A DNA stretch of 64,000 nt from Flavobacterium oreochromis (GTDB lineage Bacteria > Bacteroidota > Bacteroidia > Flavobacteriales > Flavobacteriaceae): NCBI RefSeq assembly GCF_019565455.1, contig NZ_CP067377.1, forward strand, positions 2,238,001 to 2,302,000, read 5' to 3'. This document shows, piece after piece, positions 1 through 9,839 of the stretch. The notes under the pieces are model-generated. The model did no database searches. It saw only the letters and a list, made by a program, of their open reading frames with translations, and was not told where the DNA came from. Every line of letters begins with the position of its first letter. Positions within the stretch are counted from its first letter, which is position 1. Made by a program: the position numbers and the translations under genes.

Positions 1-2
1 TA

Positions 3-452
3 GCTACTGTATTCCATCATAAGTTTGTTTGGATTCATCCATTTTTTGATGGAAATGGAAGAACTGTTCGTTTATGTATGAATTTGTTATTAATGCGTTG
101 TGGTTTTCCTCCTGCCATTATTTTGAAAAATGATCGAAAAAAATATTATGAAGCTTTAAATCAGGCTAATAATGGGAGTTATCAAAAACTCATTTTATTA
201 ATGTGTCAAGCTGTTGAGCGTACATTAAATATTTATTTGAATGTATTACCTGGAAATGATAATGAATATGAGCTTATAGCTAATATAGTTAATGAGCCAT
301 CAACTTCTTATGGGTTTACACAGGAATATATTAGCTTACTAGCTAGACAAGGCAAAATAGATGCTCATAAAGAGGGGAGAAATTGGGTTACTACTAAAAA
401 GGCCATTCAAGAATATATAGAAAATCGGAAACGTAAAAGAATGTTGAAATGA
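3..452 (+). CDS. Fic family protein, C-terminal part (cut by window edge)
   Basis: The frame is open from the left edge, so the true start lies outside the window. It contains the Fic active-site motif HPFFDGNGRTVR (about bases 36-71), matching HPFx[D/E]GNGRxxR, where His is catalytic and the loop binds nucleotide phosphates. Fic enzymes transfer AMP or another phosphate-containing group to target proteins. The roughly 125 residues after the motif include a likely winged-helix-like tail (GFTQEYISLLARQGKIDA), as in Fic proteins with a C-terminal DNA-binding-type domain. An inhibitory helix cannot be assessed because the N-terminus is missing. A terminator follows directly. Confidence 0.85.
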   Translation, partial: ATVFHHKFVWIHPFFDGNGRTVRLCMNLLLMRCGFPPAIILKNDRKKYYEALNQANNGSYQKLILLMCQAVERTLNIYLNVLPGNDNEYELIANIVNEPSTSYGFTQEYISLLARQGKIDAHKEGRNWVTTKKAIQEYIENRKRKRMLK

Positions 453-464
453 TTAAAAAAATAA

Positions 465-493
465 AAAATCTCCTGTATTTTAGGAGATTTTCT
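465..493 (+). terminator. Rho-independent terminator after fic
   Basis: A 10-bp stem AAAATCTCCT/AGGAGATTTT around a 7-base loop, flanked by A and T runs, starts 12 bases after the fic stop. Confidence 0.75.
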
Positions 494-537
494 GTTTTAT
501 AGATAACTTGTACTAAAAAATAATAGATTTTAAAAAT

Positions 538-2221
538 ATGAATGAATATAGAATAATTTTGATATCCTTTTTTCTATTTATAGGAATGTATTTTAATGCA
601 CAGATTATAGGAAATGTTTCGGAACAAGCTATGGTAGTTTCGGCTAGAGAAGAAGCTTCTAAAATTGGTATTCAAATTTTAAAAAAAGGAGGTAATGCCT
701 TTGATGCTATGGTAGCTACTGAATTGGCTTTGGCAGTTAGTTATCCACAGGCAGGAAATATAGGGGGGGAGGATTTATGGTGTATAGAAAAGTAAATGGT
801 CAAGTAGGAACTTTGGATTATAGAGAAAAAGCTCCTGTGACTGCTTCTACAGATATGTTTTTAGATAAGGATAAAAATGTGATTGATGGTTTGAGTACTG
901 GTTCTGGGAAAGCTATAGGAGTGCCAGGAACTATTGTGGGTATTTTTGAGGTTCATAAAAAAATGGGATCTTTACCTTTAAAAGAAATTTTTCAACCAGT
1001 TATTGAATTGGCAGAAAGAGGATTTGTAGTTACTCCAAAGAATGAAATTACATTTACTCATTATAGAAATGATTTTGTAAAAGTGAACGGAGCTAAAAGT
1101 TTATATTCTAAAATATATAAAGCAGGTGATACTATAAAACAATTACAATTGGCTAAAACGTTGAGGAAAATTCTTAAAAAAGGGAATAAAGAATTTTATG
1201 AAGGTGAAACAGCTAAATCAATAGTTGCTTTTATAAAGCAAAGAGGAGGTATTATTTCTTTACAAGATTTAAAAGAATATAGAGCTGTTTGGAGAAAACC
1301 AATTATTTTTAATTATAAAGATTATAATATAATAACGATGGCTCCTCCTAGTAGTGGAGGTATCACTTTATCTCAAATTCTTAAAATGATAGAGCCTTAT
1401 CCATTAAAAGATTTTGGATATAATTCAGAAAAATCTATTCAATTACTTGTTGAAGCAGAACGAAGAGCCTATGCTGATCGGAATTATTTTTTAGGAGATC
1501 CTGATTTTGTTAAGATTCCTCAAGATGAATTGTTGAAAGGAACATATTTAAAGGAGAGGATGGCTACCTTTTCGTTTGATAGGGCAACTTCTTCAAAAGA
1601 AATGAAACATGGAAATATTGAATTTTTTAATGAAAGTACAGAAACGACACACTATTCTATAGTTGATTCCTATGGAAATGCCATTGCTGCTACTACAACT
1701 TTAAATGACAATTTTGGGAGTAAACATTATTCAGATGAGCTGGGCTTCTTTTTTAATAATGAAATGGATGATTTTAGTATAAAATCAGGTGTATCTAATT
1801 TGTATGGTCTAGTTGGAGCTAAAGCAAATGAAATTCAACCTAAAAAACGAATGTTGAGCTCTATGACTCCAACTATTGTTGAAAAAAAGGAAAATTATTT
1901 ATGGTTGTGGGAACTCCAGGAGGTTCAACGATAATAACTTCAGTACTTCAAACATTTTTGAATGTAATTGAATTTAATATGGGAATGCAAGAAGCTGTTA
2001 ATGCACCTCGATTTCATCATCAATGGTTGCCAGATGAGGTAGTTTTTGAACCGAATCAATTTTCTGTAGAATTAATGAATAATCTAAGTAAAAAAGGATA
2101 TATAATTAATGAAAAGCAAAATAAAATAATAGGAAAAGTAGATGCTATATTAGTGTTACCAGATGGAAAGCTTGAAGGAGGAGCAGATTATAGAGGAGAT
2201 GATAAGGCAGTCGGTTTTTAA
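538..2221 (+). CDS. ggt: Gamma-glutamyltransferase (reading frame broken twice)
   Basis: Periplasmic glutathione hydrolase/transpeptidase of the Ntn-hydrolase family, which releases glutamate from gamma-glutamyl compounds. A signal peptide ([17 protein letters not shown]) opens the protein. [16 protein letters not shown], the autoprocessing site TTHYS (about base 1645), SMTPTIV and GTPGGSTII all match the family, with total length near the usual 550-570 residues. The frame changes at a G7 run near 770, where one more G restores NIGGGGFM, and near 1893, where one more T restores the join to VVGTPGGS. Both breaks sit in homopolymers, so the gene may be intact in the organism. It heads a group with the next two genes. 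Confidence 0.9.
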
Positions 2222-2232
2222 AAAGATAGCAT

Positions 2233-2451
2233 ATGAGTTTAGTTAGCGTTTTTTCAGGAAATGAAATAGTTGCCTTAGCTGTAAAAGCAGAGTTGGAAAT
2301 AAATGGAATTATAGCAATTATAAAAAATGAAATTCAAGCTACTGCAATGGCTGGATTTTGGAGTCCTTATTCAGCTGTTGATGTTCTTGTGAATAAAAAA
2401 GATGTAATGCAAGCCAAAATGTTGGTTGAAAGAGTTATGAATAATGGATAA
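2233..2451 (+). CDS. DUF2007 domain protein
   Basis: A 72-residue protein with the DUF2007 pattern: an N-terminal strand (LVSVFSGNEIVALAVKAELE), an Ala/Ile-rich middle and a C-terminal stretch (AVDVLVNKKDVMQAKMLVE). DUF2007 is a small ferredoxin-like fold described as a putative signal-transducing domain, with no firm biochemical role. The gene lies 11 bases after ggt and overlaps the next gene by 8 bases, so the three are probably co-transcribed. Confidence 0.75.
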   Translation: MSLVSVFSGNEIVALAVKAELEINGIIAIIKNEIQATAMAGFWSPYSAVDVLVNKKDVMQAKMLVERVMNNG

Positions 2452-3244
2452 ATTGAGGTTTTTATTTTTCTATTTTATTGCTTTTTTGAGTGTAATTTAT
2501 TTGTTATACGTTAGTTATGTTTATTTTAATCAAACTGACATGATTTTTATGAGTTCTTCTTTACCAAAAGATTACAAATTTAATTTTGAAATTCCTCTTG
2601 AAGAAAAATTTATACCTTCTTTTGACGGAGCTGTTCAGCATGGATTATTATTTAAAGTTTCTAAACCAAAGGGGATTATTTTCTATTTGCATGGAAATGC
2701 TGGTAATGTTTTAACTTGGAGAGGAATCTCAAAATTTTATTGTTCTTTAGGATATGATTTGTTTATTTTAGATTATAGAAGTTTTGGTAAGAGTGATGGA
2801 GTAATTCAAGGAGAAGAACAGATGTTGAAAGATATAGAGATAGTATATAATTCAGTTTCAAAATCCTATGAAAAAAAAATTATAATAGGCTATTCTATAG
2901 GTTCAGGGCTTGCAACTATTTTAGCTTCTCAGCAAAAGGCTGATTTACTTATTTTACAAGCTCCGTATGATGATTTTGAAGAATTTTCTAGAAGGAGAAT
3001 ACCTTATTTTCCTGATTGTTTAAAAAAATTTCATTTTAAATTGATTCGTTATTTAAAAAAAATAAATTGTCCTATACGTATCTTTCATGGGGATTCTGAT
3101 CAATTAATTAGATTAGAAAATTCCTATCGATTAAGAAAACAGTTTAAAAAAACGGATGAATTAATTGTATTGTTAGATCAAGGGCATATAGGAATTAATG
3201 ATAATCCTATATTCCAAAATGAAATTAGGTTACTTTTAAACTAA
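2444..3244 (+). CDS. Alpha/beta hydrolase, membrane-anchored (Bem46/YfhR-like)
   Basis: A 266-residue serine hydrolase with one N-terminal membrane segment (residues 5-28). The oxyanion region is YLHGNAG (81-87), the nucleophile elbow is GYSIGSG (Ser151), the acid is in HGDSD (about 215-219) and the base is in DQGH (His248). This layout matches the Bem46/ABHD13-type membrane hydrolases. The substrate cannot be told from sequence. The start overlaps the DUF2007 gene, which suggests translational coupling. Confidence 0.8.
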   Translation: MDKLRFLFFYFIAFLSVIYLLYVSYVYFNQTDMIFMSSSLPKDYKFNFEIPLEEKFIPSFDGAVQHGLLFKVSKPKGIIFYLHGNAGNVLTWRGISKFYCSLGYDLFILDYRSFGKSDGVIQGEEQMLKDIEIVYNSVSKSYEKKIIIGYSIGSGLATILASQQKADLLILQAPYDDFEEFSRRRIPYFPDCLKKFHFKLIRYLKKINCPIRIFHGDSDQLIRLENSYRLRKQFKKTDELIVLLDQGHIGINDNPIFQNEIRLLLN

Positions 3245-3283
3245 TTTTCTCATTTCTAAATGATCAAATTTATTCATTAATCC

Positions 3284-3291
3284 TATCTTTG
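3284..3291 (+). promoter_or_regulatory. -7 promoter box of the ABC-F gene
   Basis: TATCTTTG matches the Bacteroidota -7 consensus TAnnTTTG and lies about 64 bases upstream of the ABC-F start. No clean TTG -33 box is visible. Confidence 0.55.
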
Positions 3292-3354
3292 CAGCTTCAA
3301 AAATCTGATTAACTTAAGGAAATAAAGTTCTTAAGTTTTTAAACCTTTTAAAAA

Positions 3355-4988
3355 ATGATTACAGTAAATGATATTGCCGTAGAGTTTGGCGGAACAACGC
3401 TATTTAGCGATGTAACTTTTGCAATTAATGAAAATGATAAAATAGCCCTTATGGGTAAAAATGGAGCGGGAAAGTCTACTTTATTAAAAATTGTTGCTGG
3501 TGAGAACAAGCCTACACGCGGTAATATTTCAGCTCCAAGTGATGCTGTAATTGCTTATTTACCACAGCATTTGTTATTAAATGATGATAGTACGGTAATG
3601 GAAGAAACCTCAAAAGCTTTTGCTTCTGTTTTAGGAATGAAAGCCGAAATTGATGAAATAAATGAACAGTTAACAATTCGTACGGATTACGAAAGTGATG
3701 AGTATATGAAGTTAATTGAGCGCGTTTCGGAACTTTCTGAAAAATATTATTCCATAGAAGAGGTTAATTATGAAGCAGAGGTTGAAAAAGTATTAAAAGG
3801 GTTAGGTTTCGTTCGTGAAGATTTTACACGAAAAACAGCTGAGTTTTCTGGAGGATGGCGTATGCGTATTGAGTTGGCTAAAATTTTATTAAAAAAACCT
3901 GATTTAATTTTATTAGATGAACCAACTAACCATTTGGATATGGAAAGTATTCAATGGTTAGAGGAATTTTTAATAACTCAAGCAAAAGCGGTTATGGTAA
4001 TCTCGCATGATCGCGCCTTTGTAGATAGTATTACTAATCGTACCATTGAAGTAACAATGGGAAGAATATATGATTATAAAGCCAAGTATACTGATTATCT
4101 AGAATTACGAAAAGATAGAAGAATACATCAGCAAAAAGCATATGATGAACAGCAAAAATTTATTGCTGAAAATCAAGCTTTCATAGAGCGTTTTAGAGGA
4201 ACTTTTTCTAAAACAGAACAGGTACAGTCTCGTGTACGTATGCTAGAAAAATTAGTTTTGGTAGAAGTTGATGAGGTAGATACATCAGCTTTAAAATTAA
4301 AATTTCCACCATCACCACGTTCCGGTCAGTATCCTGTGGTAGTTGAAGAACTTTGTAAAAAGTATGATGAACATGTAGTGTTTAATAATGCTAATATGGT
4401 GATTGAGCGTGGTCAAAAAGTTGCTTTTGTTGGTAAAAATGGAGAAGGAAAATCAACTATGATTAAAGCTATTATGAAAGAAATTAATCATGATAGTGGG
4501 AAGTTAGAAATAGGTCATAATGTACAAGTTGGTTACTTTGCACAAAATCAAGCAGCACTTTTAGATGGTGAGTTGACTATTTTTGAGACCATTGATCGTA
4601 TTGCTGAAGGTGATATTCGTACCCAAATTAAGAATATATTAGGTGCTTTTATGTTTAAGGGAGATGACATTCAAAAGAAAGTAAAAGTGTTATCAGGGGG
4701 AGAAAAAACCGCTTAGCAATGATTAAATTATTGTTAGAGCCAGTAAATGTACTGATACTGGATGAACCAACTAACCATTTAGATATGAAAACGAAAGATA
4801 TCATTAAAGAAGCTTTAAAAGATTTTGATGGTACTTTAATTTTAGTGTCTCACGATCGTGATTTCTTGGATGGTTTGGTAACTAAAGTTTTTGAATTTGG
4901 GAACAAACGTGTTCGTGAACATTTTGAGGATATTAAAGGGTTTCTATCTTTCAAGAAAATGGAGAATTTGAAAGAAATTGAGAAATAA
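3355..4988 (+). CDS. ABC-F family ATP-binding protein (one frameshift)
   Basis: A soluble ATPase with two ABC domains and no membrane segment, of the ABC-F class that acts on ribosomes. Domain 1 has Walker A GKNGAGKST (residues 34-42), signature FSGGW and Walker B LILLDEPTNHLD. A charged linker follows, and domain 2 has GKNGEGKST, LSGGEKTRLAM and LILDEPTNHLD. The frame breaks at 4708-4714, where CCGCTTAG would read ...CCCGCTTA if one C were restored, giving SGGEKTRLAM. Length after joining is about 544 residues, usual for Uup/EttA-like proteins. Which ABC-F subgroup it belongs to is not certain. Confidence 0.9.
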
Positions 4989-4998
4989 ATAATAAATA

Positions 4999-5035
4999 AA
5001 AAAGAGTTATTTCTAAATTGAAATAACTCTTTTTA
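4999..5035 (+). terminator. Rho-independent terminator after ABC-F
   Basis: A perfect 10-bp stem GAGTTATTTC/GAAATAACTC with a 6-base loop, preceded by A6 and followed by T5, starts 16 bases after the stop. Confidence 0.85.
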
Positions 5036-5403
5036 TTCGTGTATAATTGCATACTTTTTGGGATAGTATCTTTTGTAAGTTGGATGGATTCTGTTTTATA
5101 ATCTTCAGTGTTTCTCCTGCGTATTTAGCGTTTCGTAGCTTTATGCTAAATTAGATAGCTTAAAACTAGAGCTATTAAATTTTCTTTTCTTAAAAATTAT
5201 GTAGCTTCCTGCATATTGTTTTATAAGTATAATTTCCGTTTCTTTTATTAGCTAGTACTTTTTTTGTATTTATAATTCCCTATACTATATTTAAAAAAGT
5301 TAGGTAGATACCTACTTTTCGCTTTTTCATTAAACGTTGCATTTTATCATCTGAAAAATGTCCCAAATCGTAAATTTTATATGTTAGTACTTACTTTTTC
5401 TAG
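5036..5403. other. AT-rich interval without a recognised gene
   Basis: No convincing gene lies here on either strand. On the minus strand about 30 codons stay open (roughly 5270-5365, containing SDDKMQRLMKKRK) and could be a remnant, but I do not recognise it. It sits downstream of the anti-sigma gene and may include its 3' untranslated region. Confidence 0.4.
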
Positions 5404-6274
5404 CTATAGTTTCATAACAGGTTTTCCATTTTTTGTTTTAATCACTATAACTCCTTTTTCTCCTTTTTTACCATATAGATCAATAGCTTCTTCGTCTTTA
5501 TAAATCGAGATGGTTTCAATCACTTGTTTTTTTAAAGGGAAATATGGTGAAGTCGCGTTAGGACCAAATAATTCTTTTTCGGAATATTCTTTATCATTTA
5601 TTATGTATAGAGGTTCTTTAAGTTCTAGGATAGTTTCCAAATCGTTCGCATTTTCAATTTCAAAAATCTTTTTATTGGTTATTTTTCCATCTATTATAAT
5701 TAAAGGGTCAGCTTTTACTTCTTCTTTTTATAATCAGATTCTTCAATAGAGGAATGTGTAGAACTAATAGCTTCGTATGATTGTGCTTTTGAAAGATCTC
5801 TAGCTACTTCAACATTTGCTCTTATGGAAGCCATTTTGGAAGCAATAGAGTCAATCTGTAGGACTGATTGATTGTTAAAGGCAACAGGAGTAGTACTTTG
5901 TAATTGTTGAAGAAAGATTTTTTTATTTCTTTTTTCTTAATTAAAGGAGCCTTATTTAGAACTACAGGGGTTGTGTCAGTTAGTAAGGATTTATTTAATT
6001 TTTCTTTTGTAACTTTCACTATAGTGTTAGCTATGCTATGGTTGAAATTAGACTGTTGAATTAATTGAAAAGTAAATATGGTTCCTATAAATACAGTAGC
6101 TGCTACAGTATATTTTTTCCAGTTTAAATTAGTTTTTTGCTGTGTGTTGAATATTTCCGTGTCTAATTTCGCATCTACACGCGACCAGACTTTTTCCATT
6201 CCAGGGAAATCATGAGCTTCTTGAACTTTAGATGCTTTTTTGAATTGTTCGAATAGGTTATCGTGTTTTTTCAT
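5404..6274 (-). CDS. Anti-sigma-type membrane protein with TonB-plug-like C-terminal domain (two frameshifts)
   Basis: The product begins with a soluble segment (DNLFEQFKKASKVQEAHDFPGMEKVWSRV), as in flavobacterial anti-sigma proteins, followed by one membrane helix (about residues 53-72, YTVAATVFIGTIFTFQLIQ). After a low-complexity periplasmic linker come about 100 residues resembling a TonB-receptor plug: LIIIDGK, PLYIINDKEY, ISIYKDEEAIDLYGKKG and GVIVIKTK. Single missing A bases near 5726 and 5935 split it into three frames, and the conserved reading resumes on both sides. It starts 3 bases after the sigma gene's stop, so the two form an operon. Function as a sigma-factor inhibitor is inferred from position and architecture. 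Confidence 0.7.
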
Positions 6275-6277
6275 TGC

Positions 6278-6814
6278 TTATTTCGCGTTTTGATAATAGA
6301 AATTATTAACTAAATCTTTCAGTTTACCTTTAGCGGCATTTAGTTGTGATTTTGAAGTACCTTCTGATATTTTAAGCATGTTGCTAATTTCTTTATGGGA
6401 ATAGCCTTCAATAACAAACAAGTTAAAAACAGTTTTGCATCCCTTAGGTATATAGTTTAATAGTTTTAAAACGTCTTGTTCTTCTAAGCTGGTATCTTGT
6501 GTAACTGCAGGTTGGATTTTACAACTGGATTCTTCTAAATATATATTAAAGTTTACTTCTTTTTTTAATAGATGTAAACATTCATTTATTGTTATTCGTT
6601 TTGCCCAACTAAAAAATGCGGCATCTTCTTTTAGCTGATCTATTTTTGTGAAAATAATAACGAAAGCATCAGTAAGTACTTCTTCTATTTCTTCTTCTTT
6701 TTTTAAATAGCGTTTACAAACTTGATAAAGTTTTGGAGCCATTAGTTCATACATCTTACGCTGTGCGTCTCGATGTGTTTTTCGGCAAGCTTGTATTAAT
6801 TGTTCATCTATCAC
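6278..6814 (-). CDS. ECF-type RNA polymerase sigma factor
   Basis: 178 residues with region 2 (about 20-85, including DAFVIIFTKIDQL and FFSWAKRITINECL) and region 4 (about 120-170, including FNLFVIEGYSHKEISNMLKI). The second stretch is the helix-turn-helix that reads the -35 element. Regions 1 and 3 are absent, as usual for extracytoplasmic-function sigma factors. The next gene on the strand is a membrane protein with anti-sigma features, which fits control by release from the membrane. The signal and regulon are unknown. Confidence 0.9.
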   Translation of the reverse strand: MIDEQLIQACRKTHRDAQRKMYELMAPKLYQVCKRYLKKEEEIEEVLTDAFVIIFTKIDQLKEDAAFFSWAKRITINECLHLLKKEVNFNIYLEESSCKIQPAVTQDTSLEEQDVLKLLNYIPKGCKTVFNLFVIEGYSHKEISNMLKISEGTSKSQLNAAKGKLKDLVNNFYYQNAK

Positions 6815-6907
6815 AATAAAGGTCTTTATTAGGTAAAGAGTGTTTATTTTATAAAAAGGTTGGGACGAGGATATTTTTTTATAAAATAAACAAATAATTA
6901 AGAATAT

Positions 6908-7744
6908 TTAGTGTTCTGTATTGACTATTAGCTTATAAATAGTAGTATTTAACTCTTCTGTGTCGTTATCCTCACAAACTAAAAAAGTTAATTCGGTTTT
7001 GTTTTTAGAAAAAAGTGTAATTCCTTCTAATTTATGATTAGATGATAGTAGTATGTGCTTTTCTATTTCAAAAGTACGGCTATTCATAATGCCTAAAATG
7101 GTTCCTAATATATCTCCATCATGATAGGTAGAAAAGGTGTCTTCAGCTGTTGCTAAAAAATAGATTTTTTCATCTATTTCAATGGCATCTGTAAAAGTAG
7201 TTTCTATATGTTGTATCTGAGGTAAAGTAATAGGATGAAAAGAAACATCAAAGTTTCTTTCTTTTATAGACTGACGAATGTTAAAAATACCGTTAGTAGA
7301 ATTTATACTATTCCCCCTTTGAAATAACAGTAAGCTATTTTCAATATATAATGCGCCTTCAATATTAAGGTCTTCATCAGAAATAGAAAATATGTTTTTC
7401 AATTCAGCGTATATAGGAGTATAATCAATTTCCGTTGAGATACTATTATCTAGGTTGAAAATTATTTTTTTGTTTCTTTTAGTCGTTGATGCTGACCCAA
7501 AAATGTGTAGTTCTGTACCTTTTAGCGTAATTGCCTCAAAATCTGGTTTGTTCTTTTTTTCAATATTTACAGTTGCGCATGGTATTAAAACATGTTTTGA
7601 TAATTGGTTACTTTCTAGAGCATATTCAAATAAAAAACCTGAATTATCACTAATGATGTATAGATTTTTATTGTGAAATATAATACCTGATGCAGCACCT
7701 ATACCTTCCAGATTTAGGAAAGGAGAAAGTTTAATTTTTTCCAT
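6908..7744 (-). CDS. DUF6929 family protein (beta-propeller-like)
   Basis: 278 residues with no signal peptide. Repeated short strand blocks ending in aromatic or charged turns (GIIFHNKNLYIISDNSG, DFEAITLKGTELHIFGS, LNIEGALYIENSLLLFQRGN, EGITLFSKNKTELTFLVCEDND) suggest a propeller, as in SdiA-regulated/phytase-like families. I match it to DUF6929 from memory of flavobacterial homologues. No catalytic residues can be assigned. It is transcribed away from the MATE gene. Confidence 0.65.
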   Translation of the reverse strand: MEKIKLSPFLNLEGIGAASGIIFHNKNLYIISDNSGFLFEYALESNQLSKHVLIPCATVNIEKKNKPDFEAITLKGTELHIFGSASTTKRNKKIIFNLDNSISTEIDYTPIYAELKNIFSISDEDLNIEGALYIENSLLLFQRGNSINSTNGIFNIRQSIKERNFDVSFHPITLPQIQHIETTFTDAIEIDEKIYFLATAEDTFSTYHDGDILGTILGIMNSRTFEIEKHILLSSNHKLEGITLFSKNKTELTFLVCEDNDTEELNTTIYKLIVNTEH

Positions 7745-7834
7745 ATATTTACTTTATGTTAACAAAAATATCTTAAAATTATGATCGTTTTTAATTTAGA
7801 AGATTCTAAAATTATGTCTAATTGAAATTGCTTT

Positions 7835-7864
7835 TTGAAATTGAGATTGAATGATTTACCTTTG
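7835..7864 (+). promoter_or_regulatory. Promoter of the MATE gene (TTG-N19-TACCTTTG)
   Basis: TTG at 7835-7837 and TACCTTTG at 7857-7864 match the Bacteroidota -33/-7 pair. The -7 box ends only 6 bases before the ATG at 7871, so the mRNA leader must be extremely short or absent, and upstream in-frame start codons are excluded. Confidence 0.7.
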
Positions 7865-7870
7865 CAAGCT

Positions 7871-9247
7871 ATGAAACTTTCAATATATACTCGAGAATTT
7901 AAAGAAAATATAAAATTAGCTTATCCTATTGTTTTAGGAATGTTGGGGCATACCTTGGTGTCTATAATAGATAATATTATGGTAGGGAAGTTAGGTGCAA
8001 AAGAATTGGCTGCGGTTTCATTAGCTAATAGTTTTGTTTTTATAGGTATGTCGTTAGGTTTGGGTTTTTCAACTGCTATAACCCCATTAGTAGCAGAGGC
8101 AGATGGTGAAAATAGCTTAGTTAAAGGTCGTAGTGTTTTTCATCACGGATTGTTACTTTGTACAGGACTTGGGATCTTTTTGTTTGGAGTTATTTATTTG
8201 GCTAAACCATTGATTATTTATATGGGACAACCTCAAGAAGTGGTAGAGTTAGCGAAGCCATTTTTAGATTTAGTAGCGTTTTCTTTAGTACCGTTAATTA
8301 TTTTTCAAGGGTATAAGCAATTTGCTGATGGAAAGAGTGAAACTAAATACGGTATGTGGGCTAACTTACTTTGTAATGTAGTACATTTATTTTTAAATAT
8401 AGTGTTGATTTATGGAGTATGGTTTTTTCCAAAAATGGGTATGTTAGGTGCTGCTGTAGGTACTGTTTTATCTAGAATAATAATGGTGTTATATATACAT
8501 TTTGCTTTAAAGTCGCATGAAAAATTCAAGCCTTATTTTGAAGGTTTTAGTTTGCAATCTATAGGTAAGAGCATGACTAAAAAGATTGTAGCGTTAGGAT
8601 TACCTTCTGCTATGCAAATGTTTTTTGAGGTGGCTTTATTTACGGGAGCTATTTGGTTAAGTGGAAGTATTGGTACAACCAGTCAGGCAGCCAATCAAAT
8701 TGCGTTAACCTTAGCGACCTTTACTTTTATGTTTGTGTCAGGTTTGGGGGTAGCAGGTATGGTACGTGTAGGAAATCAAAAAGGGATACAAGACTATGAG
8801 AAATTACAAATCATAGCACGATCTATTTTTTTACTTGCTCTATTAGTTCAAGGTTTTTTTGCTCTTGTTTTTATAATGACAAATAATTGGTTACCTCAAT
8901 TATTTATAGATTCTAAAAATACATTAACTTTAAGAGATAATTTAGAGGTTCTTAGAATAGCTTCTAATTTGATTTTAATAGCGGCAGTTTTTCAAGTTTT
9001 TGATGGAATACAAGTAACTGTTTTGGGTGCATTGAGAGGTATTCAGGATGTAAAAGTTCCTATGTATCTTACTTTTATTGCTTATTGGATTGTAGGTTTT
9101 CCTATATCTATTTATTTAGGATTGTTTACATCTTTAAAAGCCATCGGAATTTGGATCGGTTTATTAGCTGGATTAGCAGTTGCAGCTTTATTATTGTATC
9201 TTCGCTTTGAAAAATTATCAAAAAAATTACTAATTCATCATAGTTAG
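7871..9247 (+). CDS. MATE family efflux transporter
   Basis: About 458 residues with twelve hydrophobic segments in two similar halves, typical of the NorM/DinF-type multidrug and toxin extrusion family, which exports cationic compounds using a Na+ or H+ gradient. Early landmarks such as AYPIVLGMLGHTL, IDNIMVGKLG and ITPLVAEADGE match flavobacterial MATE proteins. I chose ATG 7871 (MKLSIYTREF) over an in-frame TTG at 7835, because the latter lies in the promoter's -33 box. The substrate is unknown. Confidence 0.9.
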   Translation: MKLSIYTREFKENIKLAYPIVLGMLGHTLVSIIDNIMVGKLGAKELAAVSLANSFVFIGMSLGLGFSTAITPLVAEADGENSLVKGRSVFHHGLLLCTGLGIFLFGVIYLAKPLIIYMGQPQEVVELAKPFLDLVAFSLVPLIIFQGYKQFADGKSETKYGMWANLLCNVVHLFLNIVLIYGVWFFPKMGMLGAAVGTVLSRIIMVLYIHFALKSHEKFKPYFEGFSLQSIGKSMTKKIVALGLPSAMQMFFEVALFTGAIWLSGSIGTTSQAANQIALTLATFTFMFVSGLGVAGMVRVGNQKGIQDYEKLQIIARSIFLLALLVQGFFALVFIMTNNWLPQLFIDSKNTLTLRDNLEVLRIASNLILIAAVFQVFDGIQVTVLGALRGIQDVKVPMYLTFIAYWIVGFPISIYLGLFTSLKAIGIWIGLLAGLAVAALLLYLRFEKLSKKLLIHHS

Positions 9248-9257
9248 AGGTTTTAAT

Positions 9258-9784
9258 GATACAATTGTTTAGAGGTGAAATTTATAAGGAATTAGGCTTA
9301 GATTCAAGATTAACAAAAAATATGCTACCACTAATCAAGGGCGATTAATTAGTTACATGATTGATTTTTTGGAGGTAATGATTTGAAAGGTATTGTTAAT
9401 GATTTATTTAGAGTCTTTAGGGTAAAAAAAAGATTCAGAGAAGCGTAAAGAAATTGGTTTTCAATTTTTCAAGATTATTTGCTAAGAATTTTATATCCAA
9501 TGATGATGAGATAAATAAAAAGTTTGTTATTCATTTGGATCATGATAAGTTAAATGATAGAGTAGAAAATTCGTATTAGAACCATGCAAAAAGAAGTAAT
9601 TGAGCATAATAAAAAGAACCCTTTAGTTATTGCTGGATGGTCAAAAACAATTACCCATAATATTAAATCAGATGGTGTTAAATTAACTCTAACTCAAAAT
9701 AATCAGAATAAAAAAATGTTGCAACGAGCAGATAATACAACACGATTGAAGATATTTGCTAAGCAATTTAATATAAATACATAA
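9258..9784 (+). pseudogene. Degenerate unidentified gene fragment
   Basis: Open stretches occur in successive frames: MIQLFRGEIYKELGLDSRLT from 9258, RLISYMIDFLEV near 9345, and an uninterrupted 66-codon tail (9584-9784) with NPLVIAGWSKTITHNIKSDG. Stops and frame changes separate them, so no full protein can be read. The stretches suggest one former gene of roughly 170 codons. I do not recognise the family. The breaks are not all in homopolymers, so decay is likely. Confidence 0.4.
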
Positions 9785-9839
9785 CAATTGTGGAGAATCC
9801 GTTCGGGAGAAAACTAGTCACACATAAAAAATTAAAAAT

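Noticed and set aside
760..1920. G7 tract in ggt as a phase-variation switch
   Set aside because: Equivalent one-base losses occur in A, T and C runs of housekeeping genes across the window, so a specific contingency locus is not indicated.
4690..4740. Programmed ribosomal frameshifting in the ABC-F gene and others
   Set aside because: No slippery heptamer plus downstream structure was seen, and the breaks fall at many unrelated places in genes that are not normally recoded.
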